DNA of 64,000 nt from CAZJLP01 sp964546955 (GCA_964546955.1 CAZJLP010000019.1:1-64000), one strand, 5' to 3'; numbered from the stretch's first letter, positions 25,643 to 33,262 are shown. Notes: generated by a model from the letters alone, not told the origin. Numbers and translations: made by a program.

Positions 25643-25885
25643 GTAGTGGGTAGCGAGTAGCGAGCATATGGAGGGGCTGGCTTGGGCTGAGAGGTAGGGC
25701 GGGCCTCTGGACCCGCCGTCGTGTGCACCCAGCGCTCCCTAGCTGTTCCATTCGCAGCGCCGGATGGCGTTAGAACGCGCAGCGTTGAATGCGATTCCCG
25801 CTTCGACGGCCGGTCCGGGGCCCGACCCTACCTCGATCCGATATCCTCAGTCTGCTTTTTCTACTCGCTACTCGTTACCCGCTAC
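25643..25885. repeat. nested inverted repeats with GTAGCGA heptamer arms, exbD-SDR spacer
   Basis: Outer arms 25643-25664 and 25864-25885 pair at about 20 of 22 positions. The right side is read as heptamers CTACTCG/CTACTCG/TTACCCG/CTACTCG. Inside lies a second long pairing, 25691-25720 with 25804-25834 (left arm starts GAGGTAGGGCGGGCCTCTGG). The outer right arm ends about 9 nt before the SDR start. A related pair occurs at 28575-28704, and a GGTAGGGGCGGGCC relative of the inner pair at 33061. Confidence 0.85.
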
Positions 25886-25901
25886 TCGCTACTTTCCGAC
25901 C

Positions 25902-26594
25902 ATGAAAATCGTCATAACGGGGGTCACGCGAGGTTTGGGCCGGGCGCTAGCGGAGTGGTATATCGCGGAAGGGCATACCGTTATCGGCTGCGGTCGCAGC
26001 GGGGAGGCAGTCTTGGATCTTCGCTTCGCTCACCCCGCGCCGCAGGATTTCTCGGTAGTCGATGTGGCGGAAGCGACGAAGGTCGAAATCTGGGCCGAAC
26101 GCGTGCTCGGCTTGCACGGGCCGCCCGATTTTCTGATCAACAACGCGGCGCTGATGAACACGCCCGCGCCCCTTTGGAACGTTCCCGCCGCGGAATTTGG
26201 GAAGCTCGTGGATGTAAACATCAAGGGCGTGGCCAATGTGGTGCGCGCTTTTGTCCCTGCCATGGTGGCGGCCAAGAAAGGCGTGATCGTCAATTTCAGC
26301 TCCGGCTGGGGGAGGTCAGTTTCACCCGAGGTCGGACCTTATTGCGCCTCCAAATGGGCCATCGAAGGATTGACCAAGGCTNNNNNNNNNNCCGCAGAGT
26401 TGCCCAGCGGGATGTCGGCCGTGCCGCTCAATCCGGGCGTGATCGACACCGATATGCTCCGGCAATGCTGGTCCGATGGGGCTGCTAGCTATCCTAAAGC
26501 GGAGGCCTGGGCGAAAAAGGCTGCGCCTTTCATCCTCAAGCTCAGTAAGAAGCACAACGGCCAGTCCGTCAGCGTGAGCGAATTTGAGGATTGA
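25902..26594 (+). CDS. short-chain dehydrogenase/reductase, contains assembly gap
   Basis: 230 residues counting ten N (26382-26391), which here keep the frame. Rossmann start MKIVITGVTRGLGRALAEWY with the TGxxxGxG motif, FLINNAALMNTP (NNA motif, about 78-89), catalytic Ser in VNFSSGWG and YxxxK as YCASKWAIEGL (about 148-158). NAD(P)-dependent oxidoreductase of unknown substrate. The start is the ATG at 25902, immediately after the right arm of the spacer palindrome; longer upstream readings would translate that repeat. Confidence 0.9.
   Translation: MKIVITGVTRGLGRALAEWYIAEGHTVIGCGRSGEAVLDLRFAHPAPQDFSVVDVAEATKVEIWAERVLGLHGPPDFLINNAALMNTPAPLWNVPAAEFGKLVDVNIKGVANVVRAFVPAMVAAKKGVIVNFSSGWGRSVSPEVGPYCASKWAIEGLTKAXXXXAELPSGMSAVPLNPGVIDTDMLRQCWSDGAASYPKAEAWAKKAAPFILKLSKKHNGQSVSVSEFED
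26382..26391. other. assembly gap (10 N) in the SDR gene
   Basis: Ten N replace unknown sequence just after the catalytic YxxxK motif. The frame on both sides agrees with ten bases or any length equal to 1 modulo 3. Confidence 0.95.
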
Positions 26595-26611
26595 ACGCGG
26601 CGGTCCCGGGA

Positions 26612-26976
26612 ATTGCTCATTTCTCATTGGAAGAGGGCCGAATAGGCAGTGTCGGTCGACGGGAGCCTGGTACCCGAATCAAAGCTTTACGCCCGATCCA
26701 CCGCTTATAGCTAAGAAGCCTCTTGAGGTGGAGCGCGATCTCCGAGCGCGCTGTTGGACGTGTTCTTACGAAAGCCGCGGTCACAAACCAACGCGCTCGG
26801 AGATCGCGTTCCACCTCGATCCGGTCCTCGCCCCGCGTTTTTCAGAGCTTCCTTTGGGCTTATCGCTTATCGCTTACTGCTTATTTCGCCCGATCTGGCC
26901 TGCCCAATGAAAAATGAGCAATGAGAGACAAGAAATGAGCAGTCCTGCAGGGACGCGCCCTGCGGCCGCTCATTTC
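26612..26976. repeat. composite palindrome with GCTTATC-type heptamers after the SDR gene
   Basis: ATTGCTCATTTCTCATTGG (26612-26630) pairs with 26904-26922 at 18 of 19 positions. Between them lie a MITE-like copy and a heptamer run GCTTATC/GCTTATC/GCTTACT/GCTTATT (about 26858-26885). A further pair GAAATGAGC/GCTCATTTC (26932-26940, 26968-26976) encloses a hairpin GCAGGG/CCCTGC (26947-26963). The words match those of the infB-rbfA spacer. No gene is supported on the plus strand here. Confidence 0.75.
26727..26856. mobile_element. MITE-like palindrome, copy 3
   Basis: Arms 26727-26750 and 26792-26815 pair over 24 nt with one mismatch (core GCGCGATCTCCGAGCGCG). The right terminal sequence TTTTTCAGAGCTTCCTT (26838-26854) is intact; the left end is degenerate (AAGAAGCCTCTTGAGG). 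It is nested within the composite palindrome of this spacer. Confidence 0.75.
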
Positions 26977-27167
26977 TCCCTCTGATCTTTGGCCCGAAAA
27001 CGCGCTGTAAAAGGGAGTTCGGACCAGATTTGGGTACTGGAAGGAAGGGAGGGCGCCCGAAAAACCCGTCGATTCCAATCGTCGTACTGAGACATCGGCG
27101 AAATATGCGCCGGGTTCGATCCGGGATTGGGTTTCGGTGGCGGGGTGGGTGGGGTGGGGAAGGCCAT
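26970..27167 (-). CDS. small hypothetical protein, proline-rich N-terminus
   Basis: 65 residues (MAFPTPPTPPPKPNPG..., then SQYDDWNRRVFRAP). Support: a purine-rich GAGAAAG 3-9 nt before the ATG, an AT-rich stretch further upstream (about 27185-27260) that could be its promoter, and third-position GC preference. Against: short, no recognised family, and its last codons overlap the arm of a palindrome. It lies downstream of the Hsp20 gene on the same strand, separated by a large hairpin. Confidence 0.35.
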   Translation of the reverse strand: MAFPTPPTPPPKPNPGSNPAHISPMSQYDDWNRRVFRAPSLPSSTQIWSELPFTARFRAKDQREK

Positions 27168-27320
27168 GACTTTCTCTGAGGTTACCTAAAAATCGTCACA
27201 AAGTTACGTCTGCTTAATTAAAAAATACGTAGAAGAAGGTTAAAGCAACGGGCCCATGTGCTGCCACAGGCACTACGTTTTCCAGGACACCGAAATTACG
27301 TCGGAGGTCCAAATATTATT

Positions 27321-27387
27321 CCCGCTGCTCGCGAAATGTAACGCAGACGACACAGTCGAGACTGCGTTAGCGGCGCGGAGCAGCGGG
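27321..27387. repeat. two-tier hairpin downstream of the Hsp20 gene
   Basis: Outer stem CCCGCTGCTC (27321-27330) / GAGCAGCGGG (27378-27387), 10 bp perfect; inner stem TAACGCAG (27339-27346) / CTGCGTTA (27362-27369), 8 bp perfect. On the minus strand it follows the Hsp20 stop by about 110 nt and may end or stabilise that transcript. No T-run directly follows. Confidence 0.55.
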
Positions 27388-27496
27388 AGAAAGATTATCG
27401 TGCGTGAAATGGCCTTGAGTTGAGGCAGAAAAGCGAGGTGCCAAGAGCCGGGAGATCGAGTCGGCGCGGCCGCCCGCACCTGAGATTCAATTGGAG

Positions 27497-27895
27497 TCAG
27501 GCGACGCGCTTGTGTGGGACTGGCTGGGACGCGATATCCGCGGCGGTCTTCGGTATGCTCAACGTGAGTACGCCGTTCGAGATCTCCGCTTCCAACCGCT
27601 CGTAGTTCAGATTGAACCCGAGCCTCAGCCGGAGCTGATAATCGCGCTGCGCACTCTCGAGGTGCAGGGCCTGCCAGTTCACGCGCACGAAATGCGATTT
27701 TCGAGCGGTGACCGTGAGGTCGCTGCCGCGGATCGCGATCTCGATGCCGGACGCATCGACGCCTGGCACGTAGACGGCGACTTTGAAGGCGTCGGCGTGC
27801 TCACGGCAGTCGTAGTTCGGGTTGCGGAATTGCTCCCGCGCCGAAATGGCGTTGCGACTGGTGGTGGCTTTGTGCGGATGGATGATCGTGTGCAT
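27497..27895 (-). CDS. Hsp20/alpha-crystallin family small heat-shock protein
   Basis: 132 residues from ATG 27895. Small heat-shock proteins hold unfolding proteins in a refoldable state. The alpha-crystallin domain spans about 28-115, with DAFKVAVYVPGVDASGIEIAI, a LTVTARK strand and the late signature NGVLTLSIPK (about 106-115). The C-terminal I-x-I/V oligomerisation motif is not evident (tail ASQPVPHKRVA). Upstream in-frame codons to 28144 lack family similarity and were not used. A sigma-54-like element lies about 235 nt upstream. Confidence 0.85.
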   Translation of the reverse strand: MHTIIHPHKATTSRNAISAREQFRNPNYDCREHADAFKVAVYVPGVDASGIEIAIRGSDLTVTARKSHFVRVNWQALHLESAQRDYQLRLRLGFNLNYERLEAEISNGVLTLSIPKTAADIASQPVPHKRVA

Positions 27896-28127
27896 GGATG
27901 GACGTATGCTCCTCGGTTGAGGGGCCGGGCTCTTCGCTCTAAACGTTTTCCGATTAAGTCGGAGGTTTAGGCCTGGGAGCCCGCGCCGTGGTTCTGTTTC
28001 GTCCAATTTTGTACGATCGGACGCATCACGGCGCAGCAAAGTGCCTGGGCCTTCGTAGACGAAGTGCCTCGGCAGCTGCGGTGATGTTGATAGGAACCGA
28101 TCATTGGACGGGTGGTAAGCTACATAA

Positions 28128-28144
28128 AGCAGGCGGTGGGCCAA
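28128..28144 (-). promoter_or_regulatory. possible sigma-54-type promoter upstream of the Hsp20 gene
   Basis: On the minus strand TTGGCCCACCGCCTGCT keeps the GG-N10-GC spacing of -24/-12 promoters and most flanking consensus bases. It would give a leader of about 220 nt before the Hsp20 ATG. A chance match is quite possible in GC-rich DNA; no enhancer sites were recognised. The rest of the 27896-28191 spacer holds nothing else I can name. Confidence 0.25.
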
Positions 28145-28191
28145 GTTTTATTTTCGCCAAGAAATAGTTCTTCCGCAGTATCCAGGGTCTT

Positions 28192-28566
28192 ATGGCCACG
28201 CTTACCGATGCCTCCACGACACTTGCCGATTTAAAAGCGCGCGTGCTCGCCTTTGCCCGCGAACGCGATTGGGAGCAGTTTCACGCCCCGAAAAACTTAA
28301 GCATGGCGCTGGCGGCAGAGGCGGGTGAGTTAATGGAGCATTTCCTCTGGTGCGCTCCCGAGGCTTCGCGGGCGATCGCGCAGGAACCGTCGAAACGTAA
28401 AAAGATCGAGGAGGAGGTGGCGGATGTCGTCATCTACGCCCTGGAATTCGCCAACATGACCGGCATCGACGTCGCTGCCGTGATCGAAGCAAAGATGGGG
28501 GCTAACGCGAAAAAATATCCGGTCGAAAAAGCGAAAGGGCGCTCGGATAAGTACACGGAGCTGTGA
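28192..28566 (+). CDS. MazG-like nucleotide pyrophosphohydrolase
   Basis: 124 residues. The all-alpha NTP-PPase family hydrolyses (d)NTPs such as dCTP to monophosphate and PPi (house-cleaning). Motifs: DWEQFHAPKNLSMALAAEAGELMEHF (about 26-51) with the EAGE metal-binding helix, then KIEEEVADVVIYALEFA (about 70-86) with EExxD. It ends KYPVEKAKGRSDKYTEL, as in RS21-C6/DCTPP1-like members. Monocistronic; a heptamer inverted repeat begins 8 nt after the stop. Confidence 0.92.
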   Translation: MATLTDASTTLADLKARVLAFARERDWEQFHAPKNLSMALAAEAGELMEHFLWCAPEASRAIAQEPSKRKKIEEEVADVVIYALEFANMTGIDVAAVIEAKMGANAKKYPVEKAKGRSDKYTEL

Positions 28567-28574
28567 TTTTTGAA

Positions 28575-28704
28575 GTAGTGAGCGGCGGGTAGCGGGTAGA
28601 CGGACTTCGTGGAACGAAGGCACAGGTCGAGCGGCATTCCTCCATCCCTCCGGAGCGCGCGGCGCAGGTTTTCTACTCGCTACTCGCTACCCGCACCTCG
28701 CTAC
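28575..28704. repeat. inverted repeat with GTAGCGA heptamer arms, MazG to membrane-protein spacer
   Basis: Arms 28575-28599 and 28680-28704 pair at about 20 of 25 positions. The words (GTAGTGA/GCGGCGG/GTAGCGG; CTACTCG repeated) are the same as in the exbD-SDR spacer 2.7 kb away. The right arm ends 15 nt before the next ATG. Confidence 0.8.
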
Positions 28705-28719
28705 GTTTTCGTTTTCCCA

Positions 28720-29082
28720 ATGAAAAAGCCGAGCAATGTTGTCCGCGCTTACTACGTTTTGCCGTGCTGTTTGCTGCTGCTCAATCTCGTCAACAATCTC
28801 ATTTCGTACAAAACGGAGATGATCGGGAATGCGTTTGTGCGCGTGGCGGTGATCATGCTTCTGGTGCTGTTTGGTGGGTCGGTCGTCGCATTCGCGGTTG
28901 CACCGGCGCTCGAGCGGGTGGTGCGCGGACTGCACCGCGGCAGCCGGCAAGGCGCCGGTTTCGTGGGCGAACTGATCTTCCTCGGGCTGCTCGGCGTGCT
29001 CGTCTTCTGGCTCTACTACGCCTGCTATATCAACGGTCCGACTTCGATTCTTCCGCGGGCGTGGTGGAACGGCCCGTTTTAG
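28720..29082 (+). CDS. hypothetical membrane protein
   Basis: 120 residues with about three transmembrane helices: 10-30 (AYYVLPCCLLLLNLVNNLI), 40-65 (AFVRVAVIMLLVLFGGSVVAFAV) and 85-105 (ELIFLGLLGVLVFWLYY). The start ATG 28720 follows the right arm of the spacer palindrome. The last 53 nt overlap the convergent M48 peptidase gene. No family recognised; the tail PRAWWNGPF is probably periplasmic or cytoplasmic loop. Confidence 0.65.
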   Translation: MKKPSNVVRAYYVLPCCLLLLNLVNNLISYKTEMIGNAFVRVAVIMLLVLFGGSVVAFAVAPALERVVRGLHRGSRQGAGFVGELIFLGLLGVLVFWLYYACYINGPTSILPRAWWNGPF

Positions 29083-30094
29083 AGTCGGCCGGGGGATTGC
29101 GAAAACGCTCGATTCGCTCGGCGGTGGGCGGATGGCTGCTGAAATAGGAGCCTTCGTCGGGCGAGACGTTTTCCAGGCGTTCCATGATGTTGGCGAAATG
29201 GACCGCCGAAATTCCGGCGCGTTTGAGCGCTGCGAGCGCGAACTCGTCTGCCTCCCTTTCCGCCGCCCGCTGGTGTTTGGATGAGAGCAACGTGAGCGGC
29301 AGCGCGGCGGCCAGATTCCCAAGGACCGAGGCATCGCCGGTGATCGATGTGACAAGCACCAGCGTAATGGAGTCCTCGAACAAGCTTCTCAAGGCATGTC
29401 GATGGTGCAGGTGGCCGACCTCGTGGGCCAGCACCGCCAAAATCTCGTCGTCGTTTTCCGCCAAGTCCACCAAGGCGTCGAGCAGCACGACGGTACCGTC
29501 GGGCAGCGCGAAGGCATTGGGCGAACCGTCCCGCATTTGACGAAACACGAGTTTGGCCTCGCCTTTGTAACCGATCGCTTGGACGAGTGTTTTAAAATCG
29601 CTGCGAAGCTTTGCCTGCCGTTGCCAGTCGAGATCGCTGCGTTGGAAGTAGGCGCGGTCCAAGCTGCGCAGGGCTCCATCCGACAGGCGCCGTTCCACGC
29701 TCGCGGGAAGCGACGAAGCGATGCGCTCGACCACCTTGGGCATCGCCCAGAAATAACCGAGGACGGCGCAGGCAGTGAGCGCGAGCGCGAGGCTGGCCGC
29801 TACGAACGGATAACCCTCGAGCCAGCGCAACCGGCCCGCCGGCACCCGGTGATCTGCGGCACGCAAAGCCTTCTCGATCTCCAAGGGATTGGCCGCTTCG
29901 CACCGCGCCCCTCCAGGCAGGACGACAAAACGAGCGCCCTGCCCCAGTGCGGGGCTAACCTGAACCTCCGAAGCCCGGATGGTGACGTTGAGATTATCGC
30001 CCGTGACGACCCATTCGAGGCGGTCGAGCGCGACGGTCACCGGGACGGCGCGAGCGACTTTTCCGTCGAAGTAATGGGCGGAAAAAGTCTTCAT
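29030..30094 (-). CDS. M48-family zinc metalloprotease, membrane-anchored
   Basis: 354 residues from ATG 30094. The N-terminal third (MKTFSAHYFDGKVARAVPV...) is a small beta-rich domain, then a transmembrane helix (about 99-119, FVAASLALALTACAVLGYFW). The peptidase domain has HEVGH at 224-228 and the third zinc ligand in AEREADEFA (about 288-296). The layout matches the proteases found next to DUF898 proteins in other bacteria. Its start overlaps the DUF898 stop by 4 nt. Probably involved in membrane-protein quality control; substrate unknown. Confidence 0.9.
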   Translation of the reverse strand: MKTFSAHYFDGKVARAVPVTVALDRLEWVVTGDNLNVTIRASEVQVSPALGQGARFVVLPGGARCEAANPLEIEKALRAADHRVPAGRLRWLEGYPFVAASLALALTACAVLGYFWAMPKVVERIASSLPASVERRLSDGALRSLDRAYFQRSDLDWQRQAKLRSDFKTLVQAIGYKGEAKLVFRQMRDGSPNAFALPDGTVVLLDALVDLAENDDEILAVLAHEVGHLHHRHALRSLFEDSITLVLVTSITGDASVLGNLAAALPLTLLSSKHQRAAEREADEFALAALKRAGISAVHFANIMERLENVSPDEGSYFSSHPPTAERIERFRNPPADSKTGRSTTPAEESKSDR

Positions 30095-31251
30095 AGTCCA
30101 ATATCGATGCCAAAAAAGTCCGCTGCCGCCTCGCCCACCGCGGAACTTTCCGACCGGCCAAAAGCCTCGACAGTATCGAGCGATTTTGCCGGCACAAACT
30201 CCAGGCACGAGAGCAGGTAACGCGCTTTTCTAACCATTGCCCAGGGCGTCGCCAGGCCCAGGGTGCCGACGATCGCCAGCAGGTTGACTAATTGGATTTT
30301 CACCAGTCGCCTGCAGGTAACTGTGGCGCGAAACCGATGTTGGTCCAGCAACGTGTGATTCCACACGTAGTTGAAAAGGCGCGCCCGGATATAAAGTTTC
30401 GCGAGTGTGACAAAAAGCACCATCGCGGCGCCGACCACATAGTTGAGCCATTCAGGCGGGGCCGTCACGGCCCCAAGGTCGCGCGCTTGCCACGCGATGA
30501 AAATGCCGATGGCAATCATCAGAGGGAAGACCCCGGCGAAGTACAGCCCCCAGGCGCGCAGATAGATGCCATAAAAGCCCTTCGCTTCGCCTTCGAAATG
30601 GAACGAGCTGTCGCCGTATCGGCTGTAATCGATGAAGAGCGATTTCCGCAAATAGACCTGATAGGGATACATCAACCCCAGCGAAAGCACGCTGAGTAGG
30701 GTGAAAAGGACATAGGCTACCGCGGCCATGCCGTAGGTCCCCCGGAAGCGAAATCGCAGCCCGCGGTGCACCGTGTTGCGCGCATTGAAGGCCAGCGCTC
30801 GCACGATCAGCCAAGGCAGCGCGATGGCGGCGACCCCGACCGTGGCCAGTTGCACCGCCAGATAGGCCTGCCCGAAGAAGGCGTATCCGAGAAAAAGAAT
30901 CAAAACGACAATGTTCCCAACGAGCAGTCCCGAGGGGCGGGCGGTATAGTCGAACGCGTGGCCGAGCACGCGGGTGTGACCGTAAAAGTAGCGCTTCCGG
31001 CGCACCTTGGCCCAGGCCAGATAGACCCCGAGCGTGGCCAGCGTCAGGAGAGTATTGACCACCCAAATACGAAAAAATTCGCGGGCGTCTCCCGTGAATA
31101 CGATGGGGACCCCGGGAGGGGCCGCGGGGGGTGGGAGTGCCGGAGGCGCGGGCGGCTCCACGCCCGCAGCTGCGGTCGTCGTCGAGGGAGAGGACGATTC
31201 GGCAGGCAGGGCCAGGGCGGCCGGTGGTTGAGGCTGGAGGGCATCACCCAT
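30091..31251 (-). CDS. DUF898 (YjgN-like) membrane protein
   Basis: 386 residues: an Ala/Pro-rich N-terminus (about 1-50), then about seven transmembrane helices. Typical DUF898 stretches are FFRIWVVNTLLTLATLGVY (about 60-78), WAKVRRKRYFYGHTRVLG (about 80-97), and a second internal half with VWNHTLLDQHRFRATV and LLAIVGTLGLATPWAMVRKARY (about 325-346). Inner-membrane protein of unknown function. Co-transcribed with the M48 protease through an ATGA overlap; this pairing recurs in other genomes and suggests a functional unit. Confidence 0.9.
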   Translation of the reverse strand: MGDALQPQPPAALALPAESSSPSTTTAAAGVEPPAPPALPPPAAPPGVPIVFTGDAREFFRIWVVNTLLTLATLGVYLAWAKVRRKRYFYGHTRVLGHAFDYTARPSGLLVGNIVVLILFLGYAFFGQAYLAVQLATVGVAAIALPWLIVRALAFNARNTVHRGLRFRFRGTYGMAAVAYVLFTLLSVLSLGLMYPYQVYLRKSLFIDYSRYGDSSFHFEGEAKGFYGIYLRAWGLYFAGVFPLMIAIGIFIAWQARDLGAVTAPPEWLNYVVGAAMVLFVTLAKLYIRARLFNYVWNHTLLDQHRFRATVTCRRLVKIQLVNLLAIVGTLGLATPWAMVRKARYLLSCLEFVPAKSLDTVEAFGRSESSAVGEAAADFFGIDIGL

Positions 31252-31413
31252 TCGCGCCGAGCATTGGAGATCGCTCCGTGCGTGGGAAGGATTTTATGTA
31301 GGCCTCGAGCAAAACGCGAGAGCCCGGCACGGTGCCGGTCATTCCTTGGGACGGAACACCTTAATCCTCGCTTCATCGCTCTCGAGTCGCGGGCCGCCAA
31401 TGAGGTCGATGCA

Positions 31414-31863
31414 CTAAGGAATGGCAGGGAAAACCGCTTGGAGGTTTTCTCGGATCGCCTTGGGCCGACCGGGGAGATTCACGATCAAACTCCTGCCACG
31501 GATGCCGGCGGTTTGCCGCGAAAGGATCGCAGTGGGTACATACTTGAGTGAAGCGGTGCGCATGAGCTCCCCAAAGCCGGGCAGAAGTTTTTCACAGACG
31601 GCTGTGGTAGCCTCGGGCGTCACGTCGCGGGGCGCTGGACCGGTGCCCCCCGTCGTCAGGATCAGGCAGCATCGCGCTTCGTCCGCGAGGCGGCGGAGAG
31701 CAGCCTCAATCTGGGAGCGCTCGTCGGGGATGACGGCATAGTCCAACTCGAAGGGGGTCGCCAGCCATTCGCGCAAGAGTGCGACCAGATTCTGGCCGGG
31801 CGTATCTTCGTAGACGCCGGCGCTCGCGCGGTCGGAAATGTTGAGGACGCCGATTTTGACCAT
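31414..31863 (-). CDS. mogA: molybdenum cofactor biosynthesis protein MogA/MoaB-like
   Basis: 149 residues from ATG 31863. It adenylylates molybdopterin in Moco synthesis. Family motifs: IGVLNISDRASAGVYEDTPG (about 3-22), CLILTTGGTGPAPRDVTPEAT (about 65-85, the GGTG loop), and SLIVNLPGRPKAIRENL (about 126-142). The next gene (gluQ) ends 55 nt upstream on the same strand. No other Moco genes lie in the window. Confidence 0.92.
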   Translation of the reverse strand: MVKIGVLNISDRASAGVYEDTPGQNLVALLREWLATPFELDYAVIPDERSQIEAALRRLADEARCCLILTTGGTGPAPRDVTPEATTAVCEKLLPGFGELMRTASLKYVPTAILSRQTAGIRGRSLIVNLPGRPKAIRENLQAVFPAIP

Positions 31864-31918
31864 GGCAGGAGGGGAAGGAGGGTGGACCGTGGCGGGGAGG
31901 CATCTCAAATCCCAAATG

Positions 31919-32797
31919 TCAGATCTCGAGTTTCTTTCGTACGTCGGCCGGTGTCAGTCCCTGGGCTCGCAGGGCCCTGAGGCTCAGGGCATCGTGGCGT
32001 TTGGCCAGCCGAACGCCCTTGTCGTCGGTCATGAGCGGACAGTGATAGAAGGCGGGAGGCTGCGCTCCGAAAGCCCGGAAAAGGAGGAGCTGGCGGAAGG
32101 TGGAGGTGACGAGATCCGCGCCGCGGACGACTTCAGTGATGCCCATCGCGAGGTCATCGACCACGGATGCGAGCTGGTAGGAGGGTGTATCGTCTTTGCG
32201 CCAGACCAGAAAATCACCGAAATCGCGACCGGCTGTGGCGTGTTGCAGGCCACATTGCCCATCGTGAAAAAGCAACGATTCGCCGTCCGGTACGCGCAGC
32301 CGCCAATTCACTTCGATCGGGCCGGCCGACAAGGGAATGCGCGGTGCGCCGGGCGGCGGACGGAATGCAACCGGGTAAACCGGCTCGTCATTCTCGCCCC
32401 CTTCATGCGGCGCGCCGGCTGCTTCCACCACGTCGCGGCGCGATCGGCTGCAGGGGAAAATAAGTCCGGCGGCGTGGAGTTGCTCTAGCGCCGCGCGGTA
32501 GAGCCCGATGCGCGCACTCTGGTCATAAGGGGCGTGAGGACCGCCGATATCAGGCCCCTCCTGCCAGTCCAGTCCGAGCCATCCCAGGTCCTCAATGGCC
32601 GCGCTTGAAAACTCCGGCCGGCAGCGGGCACGGTCGAGGTCGTCGTTGCGGTAAACCAGCGTACCGTTCGCGTGACGGGCCCGCTCCGCCGCGATCCAAA
32701 AGGTGCGCGCATGGCCGAGGTGAAGATGGCCGGTCGGGGACGGCGCGATACGTCCGCGGTAGCGGGTGGGGGGTGGGGAAGGGGCGGGGGGCTTCAA
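31919..32797 (-). CDS. gluQ: glutamyl-Q tRNA(Asp) synthetase
   Basis: 292 residues. A GluRS-like catalytic domain without anticodon-binding part; it transfers Glu to queuosine-34 of tRNA-Asp. HIGH-like HLHLGHAR (about 23-30) after RIAPSPTG, DDLDRAR (about 51-57), and the KMSKS equivalent RLAKRHDA (about 264-271). The zinc site of E. coli GluQ (CxC...YxxxC) is mostly lost: only the first Cys remains in PCSRSRRD. The C-terminus ends soon after the catalytic domain, as expected. Confidence 0.93.
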   Translation of the reverse strand: MKPPAPSPPPTRYRGRIAPSPTGHLHLGHARTFWIAAERARHANGTLVYRNDDLDRARCRPEFSSAAIEDLGWLGLDWQEGPDIGGPHAPYDQSARIGLYRAALEQLHAAGLIFPCSRSRRDVVEAAGAPHEGGENDEPVYPVAFRPPPGAPRIPLSAGPIEVNWRLRVPDGESLLFHDGQCGLQHATAGRDFGDFLVWRKDDTPSYQLASVVDDLAMGITEVVRGADLVTSTFRQLLLFRAFGAQPPAFYHCPLMTDDKGVRLAKRHDALSLRALRAQGLTPADVRKKLEI

Positions 32798-32817
32798 GTG
32801 ACTGATTTTTTCTCTTT

Positions 32818-32998
32818 TCTCTTTATCTTAAGGAAGCTCTGAAAAAGGACTGTTCTGAGGTGGAGCGCGATCTCCGAGCGCGCTGTTGGACGTATTTCTA
32901 CGAGCGACGCGGACTCCAAACCAACGCGCTCGGAGATCGCGTTCCACCTCGATCATCACTTGCCGCAGTTTTTCAGAGCTTCCTTAATCTCTTTATCT
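32818..32998. mobile_element. MITE-like palindrome with direct repeats, copy 4 (most complete)
   Basis: Direct repeats TCTCTTTATCT (32818-32828 and 32988-32998) flank an element with terminal inverted repeats TAAGGAAGCTCTGAAAAA (32829-32846) and its complement (32969-32986). Inner 24-bp arms lie at 32859-32882 and 32925-32948. Length is about 158 bp without the direct repeats; no coding capacity. It sits inside a TTTTCTC-type word arm just upstream of gluQ, so it looks like an insertion into the word-type repeat. Confidence 0.8.
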
Positions 32999-33060
32999 CA
33001 GAAGGCAGACGCGGTCGATCTCGGCGAGAGAAAGATAGAGCAAGCTTGAAGGAACGGCTC

Positions 33061-33210
33061 GAAAGGTAGGGGCGGGCCTCTGGGCCGCCCATCGAAGGGA
33101 GAGGCGCCGAACAAGAACATGCGTTTTGACGCCGTCCAGCGCTGCGCAGATGTGTGAATGCTACGTTTGTGGCACACGACGGCGAGTCCAGAGGCCTCGC
33201 CCCTACCTTC
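33061..33210. repeat. inverted repeat GAAAGGTAGGGGCGGGCC type before the LOG gene
   Basis: Arms 33061-33085 and 33186-33210 pair over about 22 nt with two small differences (right arm ends CGCCCCTACCTTC). The motif GGTAGGG(G)CGGGCCTCTGG recurs as the inner arm in the exbD-SDR spacer. Together with the mobile element it fills the 465-nt spacer 32798-33262, in which no gene is supported. Confidence 0.8.
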
Positions 33211-33262
33211 AACTCTCCACTATTTTCGTGTCACCCGTCTCTTTTCCCCCTTCAAACATCCC

